Origin: Emticicia sp. C21
GTDB lineage: Bacteria; Bacteroidota; Bacteroidia; Cytophagales; Spirosomataceae
Length of the DNA stretch: 64,000 bases
Assembly (NCBI RefSeq): GCF_003418935.1
Contig: NZ_QVMT01000006.1
Location: 1 to 64,000 of the forward strand
Direction of reading: 5' to 3'
Shown here: one piece after another, positions 45,505 through 54,236 of the stretch
Position numbering within the stretch: the stretch's first letter is position 1
Layout of the letters: every line of letters begins with the position of its first letter
Notes under the pieces: model-generated
Seen by the model: only the letters and a program-made list of their open reading frames with translations
The model's database searches: none
What the model was told of the DNA's origin: nothing
Program-made: the position numbers and the translations under genes

Positions 45505-45645
45505 CGGTTTGTTAATTCTTTCAAGCGACTAAACTTCTATTCAATCTTTATTGTTTACTTAAACTGGGGTTTTATGATGATAATTCCATAGATTTTGGTA
45601 AAAACCCCGAATATTTCAGAACTTTGCAAAATAGTTGAAGAAAAT

Positions 45646-46695
45646 ATGGAAAAACAAGATATACGAAAGCTTTCTGTCGACCAGCTGAAAACCTGGCTTT
45701 CAGAAAATGGTGAGCAGGGTTTTCGGGCAAAACAGATTTCGGAATGGTTGTGGAAGAAGTCGGCAAGGAGTTTTGATGAAATGACCAATCTGTCCTTAAA
45801 AACACGAGAGCTGTTAAAAGAAAAATTTGAAATCAGGCCTGTTTCGGTGCTGAGAAAGCAGGTATCGAACGATAAAACCATTAAATCGGGTTTCCGATTG
45901 TTTGATGGTAATCTGGTAGAGGGAGTACTGATTCCGGCAGATGACCGGATGACTGCGTGTGTATCTTCGCAAGTGGGTTGCTCACTTACCTGCAAGTTCT
46001 GTGCTACAGGTTATATGCCTCGTAAAAGAAATCTGGATGCTGCCGAGATTTACGACCAGGTTGTACTAATCAAACAACAGGCCGAACAACATTATCAGGC
46101 TCCGTTGACCAATATAGTATATATGGGCATGGGTGAACCCTTGCTCAACTATGCCAGTATGATAGAGTCTATCGACCGCATTACCTCTCCTGATGGATTA
46201 GGCTGGTCTCCTAAGCGTATTACGGTTAGTACAGCAGGTATTGCCAAAATGATTCAGAAATTGGGTGATGATGGCGTGAAGTTTAATCTGGCCTTATCAC
46301 TTCATGCGGCTAATGATGTGAAGCGTAATGAGATTATGCCTATCAATGAAACCAATTCATTGAAGAACCTGGCAACAGCTTTGAATTACTTCTATAAAAA
46401 GACAGGCAATCGTATTACATTTGAATATATCGTTTTCAACGATTTCAATGATTCATTACAGGATGCTAAAGAATTATGGGAGTTTACGAAGAAAGTACCC
46501 GCCAAAGTAAATATCATAGAATATAACCCGATTGCGGAAGCAGACTTTGTGAATACCTCAGAAGATAAGTTGAGCAAATTTGCCAAATTCTTAGAGGATA
46601 AAGGAGTTATCGTGAATGTGCGGAGAAGTAGAGGGAAAGACATTGATGCCGCCTGTGGGCAATTGGCCATTAAAGAGCCAAATGCTGCGGCTTAA
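45646..46695 (+). CDS. rlmN: 23S rRNA/tRNA (adenine-C2) methyltransferase
   Basis: Radical SAM enzyme that methylates C2 of A2503 in 23S rRNA and A37 in some tRNAs. 349 residues from ATG 45646; an in-frame TTG at 45595 adds 17 unlikely residues. The cluster motif is Cys112-x3-Cys116-x2-Cys119 (GCSLTCKFCATG), followed by VYMGMGEPLLNY, and the C-terminal methyl-carrying Cys is in DAACGQL. The length and the order of motifs are typical of RlmN and distinguish it from Cfr only weakly. Confidence 0.93.
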   Translation: MEKQDIRKLSVDQLKTWLSENGEQGFRAKQISEWLWKKSARSFDEMTNLSLKTRELLKEKFEIRPVSVLRKQVSNDKTIKSGFRLFDGNLVEGVLIPADDRMTACVSSQVGCSLTCKFCATGYMPRKRNLDAAEIYDQVVLIKQQAEQHYQAPLTNIVYMGMGEPLLNYASMIESIDRITSPDGLGWSPKRITVSTAGIAKMIQKLGDDGVKFNLALSLHAANDVKRNEIMPINETNSLKNLATALNYFYKKTGNRITFEYIVFNDFNDSLQDAKELWEFTKKVPAKVNIIEYNPIAEADFVNTSEDKLSKFAKFLEDKGVIVNVRRSRGKDIDAACGQLAIKEPNAAA

Positions 46696-46701
46696 AGAGA
46701 A

Positions 46702-46774
46702 GGAGAAAGGATAATGCATGAAAGGAATTTTATTCTCATTTCCTCCGTGTTGCTTTTTCCATTCTCCTTTCTCC
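46702..46774. repeat. Inverted repeat between convergent genes
   Basis: GGAGAAAGGA (46702-46711) and TCCTTTCTCC (46765-46774) are reverse complements, with further partial pairing (GAAAGGAAT against ATTTCCTCC) inside. It begins about 7 bases after the rlmN stop, near the DoxX end, and may act as a terminator for both or be a small repeat. Confidence 0.45.
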
Positions 46775-46807
46775 CTTCATTCAAAAGCGTTGTGTGGATT
46801 AATTGTT

Positions 46808-47170
46808 TTATTTGATAGTAGTGTTCAGCCAGACATTTATGGCCAGAATCAGCATTAAATGAGCTAGCACTGTTAGTTGAGTAAATAATTCTTTTTTGGG
46901 TTCACGATGAATTAAATTTGTAAAAACTCCGCCTGATAATATAATTGCCCAGATAGCAATGCCAAACAAACGAAGCTCAGGGAAAAGGATTGATACAGCT
47001 CCGATAATCTCAATCACACCAATCACCTGCATTATCTTCATTGAGTATCCCCAAGTGGCAAATTTTCTTATTTTAGCGGGTTCTGCCATCATTTTAGCGT
47101 AACCAAAGTATAAAGTAGGCCCTACAAAAAGCGCTACTAAAATCCATAGAAGAGTTGTTAATAGTTCCAT
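46808..47170 (-). CDS. DoxX-like membrane protein
   Basis: 120 residues with four predicted hydrophobic helices. The pattern EPAKIRKFATWGYSMKIMQVIGVIEIIGAVSILFPE is typical of the DoxX/DoxX-like family of small quinone- or thiosulfate-related membrane proteins, most of unknown function. No catalytic residues are evident. It is an isolated gene. Confidence 0.8.
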   Translation of the reverse strand: MELLTTLLWILVALFVGPTLYFGYAKMMAEPAKIRKFATWGYSMKIMQVIGVIEIIGAVSILFPELRLFGIAIWAIILSGGVFTNLIHREPKKELFTQLTVLAHLMLILAINVWLNTTIK

Positions 47171-47281
47171 AATTAAGGTCGTTTATTGTTTCCTTAACAA
47201 AGGTACTACCCCCTATTGACAACCCTATGTCAGCAATGTTTCAGTTTTTTTTTTCAAAATTTTTTAGAAATAGTTTTTAAC

Positions 47282-49672
47282 CTAATTACAGCCACCAATC
47301 TGTGCTGTAAATACTACGCCATTGCCACCTGCCATGAAACCTGGTTGTAAAACAATCGCACTCTTAGCATCAAAAGTTGTATTAGAGGTGGGTATTACTT
47401 TACTGGTAGAGGTAAGGACACTGCCATCCTGAACGGTCAAGAGACCATTATTAAAAGTCTGTGAAAGATTCTGATTACTCAAACAAATCTGATTCCCTTC
47501 ATATGCTCCTAAATCTATTTTCAGATTAGCTAATCGGTCATTGAAGCCTAAATCTTTTGTTAAGCCTGCAAGTGTAGCCAAGGCATTATCACCGATGTTC
47601 CTGCAAGGAGAGCTTTCTTTTAAGGTAAATGCATTCGTATTAAATTGCGGGTCTACGGCTAATACATTCGTTCCGGTAAATTGATTGTTCTGAATAGTTG
47701 TATTAGCAATAGCTAAGCCGCTGATAAAACCTATTGTTTCGATCTGCGGATTAAACAGAGAAGGATTATCCCAGATAATAGAATTATAGATTTTAAATTC
47801 AGATTTTAGTTTTTTGCCAAATGTGGCATAATAAAGCCCTCCTGACCCATATAGATCTGACATATTTTTACTGATAGTACAGTTAATCAGATGCGTTGAA
47901 TGAAAAAGTGTATCGGTATAAGAGGCAGAAGAACAATGAGAGACTGCTCCCCCTTGTGCTGATTTGTTATCTACAAACAAAGTTCCATAAACTCTTAATC
48001 TTGATGGGGCTGAGCGAACAGTTATATGGGCAATACCACCTCCAGCATACCATGATTCATTATTTCGGATAATACAGTTTCTTACAATAAGTTCAGTAGT
48101 ATCCTGCCCTCCAGCTACCAGAATACCGCCGCCTGACGGTGCTTCATAGTTAATATCCGAAACAATTCCTTTTGTGTTGCCATCCTGAATAATTAAGCCG
48201 TCGATAAGTGCTTTATTTCCTTTAATGGTGAAAATATGGTAGGTGTTATCTTCACTGGTATTTTGGTTACCAATATTCCCGGTTATTATAGTCGGATTTG
48301 TCGCCCAGTTTCGGCTTTCCAAGGTTGATTCATTACCTGCGAAACCACCATATACTTTTAACTGGTCTTTCAATTCAAAAGAGACAGTTCGGTCATTGGT
48401 TTGCGAAGGTCTATAAGTCCCGCTTGCTATCCAGATAGTTTTACTATAAATACATCCTGTTTCCTGTAAATAAAATAGATCAGTAAAGGCATCTGTCCAT
48501 GATGAGCCATCATTTTTACCGTTAGCATTTTTATTGACATATATCTGAGGGAGTTCGTCTACATATTGTGTGGAGCTTGCACATTCATAAGCACCCATAT
48601 CAAGTGTTTTTTTAATACGGTTGTTTCCCAGAATATCTATCAGAGGTAGGACTGTATAATTATTGATTAAATAAGGGCTATTGCCACGGTCTACACTCCT
48701 GCCACAGGGATTAGGCGTATAATCATGAATCGTTGGATTTGTAAACTGTGGATTAATGCTGATGAGACTCCGGTTTTCATCAGCATTAATCCCTTGTATA
48801 TTTGAATAAAAAGCTTCGGCTTTTGCACCTACCCCCTCGTTTTCGATACTTTGTGAAGCAGGTGCTATATTCTCCCAGATTATACTATTGAAAATAGAGT
48901 CGCGCGCTAAAGCACTAACATTCGTTGAATAATTGAAAATGCCTCCCCCTTTTACGCTGGCAGTGTTTTTGGCTATCGTGCAATTAATCATTTTGACAGA
49001 TGCACTACCATTGCCTGCCAGGTTACTTATAGCGCCACCCCTTGGTGCTCCATTACCATAGATAGCAGTATTGATCAAGGTTATTTGTGTTGGATAATAA
49101 AGACTAAAAGTACAAATACCCCCACCCAGAGTTGCGGTGAAATTTCTGGTAATAATACAATTTGCGATAATGGCAGAGCTTGGTTGTCCATTAAAGCCAT
49201 TAGTTACTAGTATACCACCACCTCTATTGCCAGCTCCTTCCTGAATAGTAAATCCATCTAATAAGGGGGCGGTACTGGCATTGTAGAAATAGACTACATT
49301 ATAGCTATTATCTAAAGAATCGCTGGGGTTACCGATATTACCGCTTAAAATAGTTTTGTTGATAGCCCAGTTACGATGCTCTAATGCTATTTCATTGCCT
49401 GCAAATCCTCCGTATATTTTTACGCCATTGGGTATGGCAAAACTTATATTTCTATCGCTAGCACTTGGTTTATAAACGCCTTTTGCTACCCAGATAATGT
49501 CTCCATTCTGCGCAACTCCTAAAGCGCTTTGTAAATTAGTAAAAGCAGCAGCCCAGTTAACACCTGTATTAGGTCCGGTAGCGTCTATCTTAACAAAAAA
49601 CTGTCTGGCTATAACGGCTTTTTCAATAAAAAAATGAGAAAGTAAGAAAATAAGTATAAATATCTTTTTCAT
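47282..49672 (-). CDS. Secreted right-handed beta-helix protein, choice-of-anchor type
   Basis: 796 residues. Signal peptide (1-22), then two long repeats of parallel beta-helix, each opening with the same signature (GDIIWVAKGVYKPS, TIWIASGTYRPS) and continuing with KIYGGFAGNE or KVYGGFAGNE, so the protein contains an internal duplication. Strings like ITRNFTATLGGGI and IAKNTASVKGGGI are coil turns. The C terminus FMAGGNGVVFTAQIGGCN matches the end of the subtilase at 3641-5884. Polysaccharide binding or adhesion is likely; enzymatic activity cannot be claimed. Confidence 0.85.
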   Translation of the reverse strand: MKKIFILIFLLSHFFIEKAVIARQFFVKIDATGPNTGVNWAAAFTNLQSALGVAQNGDIIWVAKGVYKPSASDRNISFAIPNGVKIYGGFAGNEIALEHRNWAINKTILSGNIGNPSDSLDNSYNVVYFYNASTAPLLDGFTIQEGAGNRGGGILVTNGFNGQPSSAIIANCIITRNFTATLGGGICTFSLYYPTQITLINTAIYGNGAPRGGAISNLAGNGSASVKMINCTIAKNTASVKGGGIFNYSTNVSALARDSIFNSIIWENIAPASQSIENEGVGAKAEAFYSNIQGINADENRSLISINPQFTNPTIHDYTPNPCGRSVDRGNSPYLINNYTVLPLIDILGNNRIKKTLDMGAYECASSTQYVDELPQIYVNKNANGKNDGSSWTDAFTDLFYLQETGCIYSKTIWIASGTYRPSQTNDRTVSFELKDQLKVYGGFAGNESTLESRNWATNPTIITGNIGNQNTSEDNTYHIFTIKGNKALIDGLIIQDGNTKGIVSDINYEAPSGGGILVAGGQDTTELIVRNCIIRNNESWYAGGGIAHITVRSAPSRLRVYGTLFVDNKSAQGGAVSHCSSASYTDTLFHSTHLINCTISKNMSDLYGSGGLYYATFGKKLKSEFKIYNSIIWDNPSLFNPQIETIGFISGLAIANTTIQNNQFTGTNVLAVDPQFNTNAFTLKESSPCRNIGDNALATLAGLTKDLGFNDRLANLKIDLGAYEGNQICLSNQNLSQTFNNGLLTVQDGSVLTSTSKVIPTSNTTFDAKSAIVLQPGFMAGGNGVVFTAQIGGCN

Positions 49673-49695
49673 AAAATTTCAGTGTATAAAGGCTG

Positions 49696-51237
49696 TTAAT
49701 TCTGGCAGTTAATAAGGTTAATGGAAAGTAGAGCTGATTTGCGAGGACAGTTATTATTAGTAACTGTTACTGTATATGTTCCTGCGGCATTAATAGTATG
49801 TATAGCTACTGTAGCTCCGGCAATGGCGTCTCCATCTTTATACCATTGATAAGTATTCTGCGCACCAGTGGCATTAGTAGGCACCTGTAATTGATAGCTT
49901 TGTCCAATGCAATATGACCCAGTACTGTTTGTATTGATGCTGAAATTTGTATCGCTACTATGCGTATTCATACATTCAACGGCTTTTTGTAGGTTTAGTC
50001 TTCCATATCCCAGATTCAATTTATGCGTAGGGTTTTGTACTGAAATATCATCTGCCGTGTTTTTGATGAGGGCTTCGATAGTAGTTGCACTCATTTCTGG
50101 TTTTATCGAGAGTAAAAAGCCGATGGCTCCTGTTACCAATGGGCTTGCCATTGAAGTACCTGTCAGAAAAGCATATCCGTTAACAGGTATAGTGCTGTAT
50201 ATGTCCTCGCCAGGAGCAGAAATATCAACATACTCGCCAAAACAAGAAGTGAGACTTTTAACATCCTGAATGTTGGTAGATGCTACTGCAATAACTCCAT
50301 CGAACGCAGCGGGGTAACGGAGTTGATTAGTGTTAGTATTACCTGCAGAAGCTACCAGTATTATACCCGCTTGTCGGGCCAATTGAATAATTGTGTTTTC
50401 GGTCTCACTGTAACTAGTCGAACTCCAAGACATGTTAATAACTCTTACATAGCCTAGTTCTATGGCTTTCACAACAGCCTCATAGTCGGCGGGTAGCGCA
50501 CCAAGATTTGTCGCCGCATTTAGTCCGATAACCTTAACCCGATTAAAACCTACACCTGTTGCCCCGATTCCGTTGTTACTAACTGCACCGATAATGCCAG
50601 AAACATGAGTACCATGCGCTATACTTGTCCTTGGGGGTCTTACATCAAAGTCATTATTTGCTACATCTTCACAAAAAATCATATTTGAGAATAAATCGGG
50701 GTGATCAACCTGCATAAATGCATCAATGACTGCTACGGGGATAATGGCTTTAGATGGCACAGTATTAAATACCTGAAGTGCTTTAATAGTATTCAGATGC
50801 CAATCCTTATCCAGAGCAGGTTGAGTAGCTGTTTCTATAAATTGTGTGGTTGCAATAGGTATTCTCTCTGCATATTCAACCAAGGGATTTTTGTTCAGTT
50901 CCGCTACGAACTTTTCTACCATAGTAGAATCACTTATCTGAATGCGATAAACTTGTTGAAGCTTGTCAGACTTTGAGAAATAGAAAGGCCTTATTGCCTG
51001 TGTATACTGATATTTCTGCATCATGTTTTGCAGTGCAGTTAGTTCCTGGCTGACATTGACGATGGCAGATGAAGCATTGGGCAAAAACTTAACTTCACCA
51101 GGTTTTAGCTTTACATAGATTTCAGTTCCTGAATAAGTTTTTCCCTGATTGATAGTCTGTGATGCAGCCGTATGACTTATCAAAAAAACAATTAATCCGA
51201 GCAGTTTTATGAAAGAGGATAGAGCGTTTGGCTGCAT
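49696..51237 (-). CDS. Secreted S8 serine protease with Ig-like tail
   Basis: 513 residues. Signal peptide (about 1-26), a propeptide with EIYVKLKPGEVKFLP, then a subtilase domain with Asp172 (AVIDAFMQVDHPDL), His208 (HGTHVSG) and Ser362 (GTSMASP); Asn300 in SAGNTNTN is the oxyanion residue. A C-terminal Ig-like domain (TYQWYKDGDAIAGA) ends with three Cys. The start precedes the signal peptide. It lies 23 bases before the beta-helix gene and is probably co-transcribed with it. The small protein at 51258 precedes it. Confidence 0.92.
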   Translation of the reverse strand: MQPNALSSFIKLLGLIVFLISHTAASQTINQGKTYSGTEIYVKLKPGEVKFLPNASSAIVNVSQELTALQNMMQKYQYTQAIRPFYFSKSDKLQQVYRIQISDSTMVEKFVAELNKNPLVEYAERIPIATTQFIETATQPALDKDWHLNTIKALQVFNTVPSKAIIPVAVIDAFMQVDHPDLFSNMIFCEDVANNDFDVRPPRTSIAHGTHVSGIIGAVSNNGIGATGVGFNRVKVIGLNAATNLGALPADYEAVVKAIELGYVRVINMSWSSTSYSETENTIIQLARQAGIILVASAGNTNTNQLRYPAAFDGVIAVASTNIQDVKSLTSCFGEYVDISAPGEDIYSTIPVNGYAFLTGTSMASPLVTGAIGFLLSIKPEMSATTIEALIKNTADDISVQNPTHKLNLGYGRLNLQKAVECMNTHSSDTNFSINTNSTGSYCIGQSYQLQVPTNATGAQNTYQWYKDGDAIAGATVAIHTINAAGTYTVTVTNNNCPRKSALLSINLINCQN

Positions 51238-51257
51238 GTAAAATGGATAATTTAATT

Positions 51258-51410
51258 TTATAAATGATTCAACTCAGTTTCTATGGCTTGTGCCTGATAG
51301 TGGAAATAGACAATGAGTGCTACAAGTAATGGAATGAAAATGGCTAAAGCCCAGAACCAGAACTGTGGCTTGCTGAAAAATTGATATTTTTTGCTGAAAG
51401 GCTTTATCAT
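51258..51410 (-). CDS. 50-residue single-helix membrane protein
   Basis: An ATG frame, MIKPFSKKYQFFSKPQFWFW at the start, then one hydrophobic helix (ALAIFIPLLVALIVYF) and a short tail ending ELNHL. The positive N terminus predicts that the tail faces the periplasm. It is too short for routine gene finding but has good codon use and lies 20 bases before the subtilase start, in the same direction, so it may be the first gene of that unit. Confidence 0.55.
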   Translation of the reverse strand: MIKPFSKKYQFFSKPQFWFWALAIFIPLLVALIVYFHYQAQAIETELNHL

Positions 51411-51570
51411 GTTGCAAAGCTTACTTTATAGGAAGAAAAGACCAAAGAAAGGGGTTGGACAAAAATGGGACATCTTCAGAAGTCCCTAAAAAGAGGGCAG
51501 ATTCTAACGGAAAATATACTTACTATGGATGGATTTAACTATTTTTGTTAGTCCAAACACTTTCCTTACT

Positions 51571-53241
51571 ATGAAAAGCTTTTTTTGTCAGATACTCCTC
51601 TTATACATGATTTTCGGTCGACTATCGGCTCAGGGAAAATTTGAGTTAAAGGCATTTGAAAGCTTCAACTTTAAAGAAAGATATGCGTATGCATTGAAAG
51701 TTTTTGTAGCTATACAGCATGATACCGTAGCTGTAAAAAAATATCTACAGGGGGCACTACCTATTGCCCGACAGAAAAAAGACCATGCTACCGAGGTACT
51801 TTTACAGATACAGCATTTCAGCTATTTATACTACATAGCTAATCATCAATCAACCAGACTTGTCAGAGAGGCTATTACTGAGGCTATTCAAACAGCTGAA
51901 GAATATGATTTGCCCATTCAGTTGAATATTGCACGTATACACTATGGCGGGTTTTTGTATAAAAGAGAGAATAGTTACGATAAGGCTTATGAGGTTTTCC
52001 TGCGGGCTTATGAAGGGCTGGAAGAAGTAGGTTTTGAAAAAATGCAATATTATCCCGGAGCAACTTTAAGTGGTATTCTTTATTACCCTGGATTGAATTT
52101 TTATCAACTCGATGATTATGCCAATGCGATTAAGTTTTTACAGACGGCTTATCAATATCCCGACTACAAGGACCAGTTTACTACCTGGCAAGTGATGAAT
52201 ACATTGGGGCTTTGTTATCTGAAAAGCAATCAGCCCGAACAGGCTATCAAATACTTCCGTAAAGGGCATGAGTATGCCAAAAGTATTAATTCGGAGATAT
52301 GGCAAGGGATAAGTTATGGGAATATAGGTAATACGCTTATCAAAAGTAATAAATATACCGAAGCTTTGCCTTATGTAAAAACTGACTATGAAACCGCCAA
52401 AAAAAGAGGAGAAAAGGAGTCGATGTTTAATGCTTTGAGCAATTTAATGCTCATCTATTATAATAAGAAACAATATAAAGAGTCTGAAGATGCGCTAAAA
52501 GAGGCAGAAGAGATGTATCGGGATATTAAAGAATTGAGATATAATCAGGAGTATTTTAATGAATTTAAACTGATAAATATTTATCGGATAAAGGCGGGCT
52601 TGTACGAAACAGAGGGAAATGCTATTGAGGCATTAGCATATAACAAAAAGTATATTAAACTAAAGGACAGTCTGGATAAAAGAAACGATGCCAGAAAATA
52701 CAAGCTGGTTCAACAACGCCTGGAAGCCGAAAAATATGTGGCTAAGGTAAATAAGCTGGAAGAAGAGAAGAAAACAGAAATATGGAAACGTAATAGTGCT
52801 ATTTTTATCCTTGTATTAGGTTTGGGTTTCGGGCTATTTAAATACAGGGATGTAAAGGCGAAACAAAAACAGGCTGAATCCCAACTGGATGTGTTTACAA
52901 AAAATTTCAAAGCCAAGAGCGAATTAGCCGATAGTCTGCAAAAAGAAATCAACGAAATGATTTCGCAAGGGCAGCAGGTAGAGACCTTGGAACAACTCAA
53001 GAAAAAGACGATATTGACAGAAGACGATTGGAGCGAATTTAAAATTCTTTTCGATAAGGTATACCCAGATTTTATTAATAATCTCTACAAACAGAATCCT
53101 GACATTACCCATGCGGAAGTGCGTTTATTAGCTTTGTCTCAACTCAATCTCCGCGACCACGAAATGGCTAATATGCTAGGTGTTTCTACTGATGCTATCC
53201 GTAAAGCAAGGTATCGTTTCAGAAAGAAAACTACTATGTAA
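51571..53241 (+). CDS. TPR protein with membrane helix and C-terminal helix-turn-helix
   Basis: 556 residues from ATG 51571; the upstream ATG at 51529 overlaps the TATTTTTG box (51540-51547) and is rejected. Signal peptide (ending SAQ), TPR repeats (for example YANAIKFLQTAYQYP, PEQAIKYFRKGHEYAKS), a single membrane helix near residue 420 (IFILVLGLGFGLF), a coiled coil, and a C-terminal DNA-binding region VRLLALSQLNLRDHEMANML with GVSTDAIRKARYRFRKK. This is a membrane-tethered one-component regulator: the TPR part senses in the periplasm and the tail binds DNA. It is divergent from the subtilase unit and may control it. Confidence 0.88.
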   Translation: MKSFFCQILLLYMIFGRLSAQGKFELKAFESFNFKERYAYALKVFVAIQHDTVAVKKYLQGALPIARQKKDHATEVLLQIQHFSYLYYIANHQSTRLVREAITEAIQTAEEYDLPIQLNIARIHYGGFLYKRENSYDKAYEVFLRAYEGLEEVGFEKMQYYPGATLSGILYYPGLNFYQLDDYANAIKFLQTAYQYPDYKDQFTTWQVMNTLGLCYLKSNQPEQAIKYFRKGHEYAKSINSEIWQGISYGNIGNTLIKSNKYTEALPYVKTDYETAKKRGEKESMFNALSNLMLIYYNKKQYKESEDALKEAEEMYRDIKELRYNQEYFNEFKLINIYRIKAGLYETEGNAIEALAYNKKYIKLKDSLDKRNDARKYKLVQQRLEAEKYVAKVNKLEEEKKTEIWKRNSAIFILVLGLGFGLFKYRDVKAKQKQAESQLDVFTKNFKAKSELADSLQKEINEMISQGQQVETLEQLKKKTILTEDDWSEFKILFDKVYPDFINNLYKQNPDITHAEVRLLALSQLNLRDHEMANMLGVSTDAIRKARYRFRKKTTM

Positions 53242-53441
53242 ACCGCTGAAAATTAAATTAGTATAAGTCCTTTTAGCCTTGCTGGAGGATAGTTATATTT
53301 GTTGAATCTTGCCGTTCAATACATTTGTACAAACAAATTATAAAGTATCCTTTTTTTGCAGCTTTAGCTAGGTTATTTCTATGTGCTCAGAGTAAGATAT
53401 TATCAAATAAACATACGTGCTTATAACTCGGAAATAAATCA

Positions 53442-54203
53442 ATGGAAACTCAAAACAGACGAGATTTCGGTAAACAAATCTTAGGTACAGCTCTCAACTA
53501 TTTTCTCTTAGAAAGCCTTTTTAGTTCACAGGCTTTTGCTAAACCCGTCGCCCCAATTGCTAATCATTGGGCAAAACAATTGAGTGAAATATGTAATGAT
53601 TTAAAACTGGAAAAGATTTCTCCAGCGCTATGGCAAAGCCAGGTAGAAAAACTATTCAATCATATAGAGTTAGAGGAAATGCTGAAATTCATAGATTTTG
53701 AGACATTGACTAAAAACTTTGAATATCCTGATTTAGGGGTCAATACCAAAATGATTACGTTCCCGAAATTGGATGACTTGCCTGAAAAGACCGTCTTTAT
53801 CAAGAAATTATTCGGTATGAAAAAAGACCGGGCCATTATTCCGCATGGGCATTCTAATATGTCGTCGGCGCATCTGGTTCTGAAAGGAGAGTTTGCTTTG
53901 AAACATTATGACAAAGTGCATGAGGACGAAAAGAATCTATTTATCAAGCCAACTATCGAAAAAACCGCTAAATTGGGTAGTAGTTCATCTATCTCAGACG
54001 AAAAGAATAATATCCATTGGTTTATCGCCAATACTGAAACCGCCTTTACTTTTGATATAATTATGCTTGATTTAGGAGGAAAAGAATATGATATTCATAA
54101 TATTGATATTGAAGCCGGAGAGAAAACAGGTAATGGCATAATACGCGCCCCAAAAATGGATGTGCAGACGGCGTTAAAAAAATATGGCAAGCAACACCAT
54201 TAA
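53442..54203 (+). CDS. Tat-exported cupin-like protein
   Basis: 253 residues. The N terminus NRRDFGKQILGTALNYF carries a twin-arginine motif and ends in QAFAKP, so the folded protein is exported. The middle part has a cupin-like pattern: HGHSNMSSAHLVLKGEFALKHYDKV (about 132-156), with His residues that can bind metal, and a second motif near EYDIHNIDIEAGE. No specific family was recognised. It lies 33 bases before the esterase and is probably co-transcribed with it. Confidence 0.65.
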   Translation: METQNRRDFGKQILGTALNYFLLESLFSSQAFAKPVAPIANHWAKQLSEICNDLKLEKISPALWQSQVEKLFNHIELEEMLKFIDFETLTKNFEYPDLGVNTKMITFPKLDDLPEKTVFIKKLFGMKKDRAIIPHGHSNMSSAHLVLKGEFALKHYDKVHEDEKNLFIKPTIEKTAKLGSSSSISDEKNNIHWFIANTETAFTFDIIMLDLGGKEYDIHNIDIEAGEKTGNGIIRAPKMDVQTALKKYGKQHH

Positions 54204-54236
54204 CAAACAGATATAATTACACTAAACTAAACCCCT

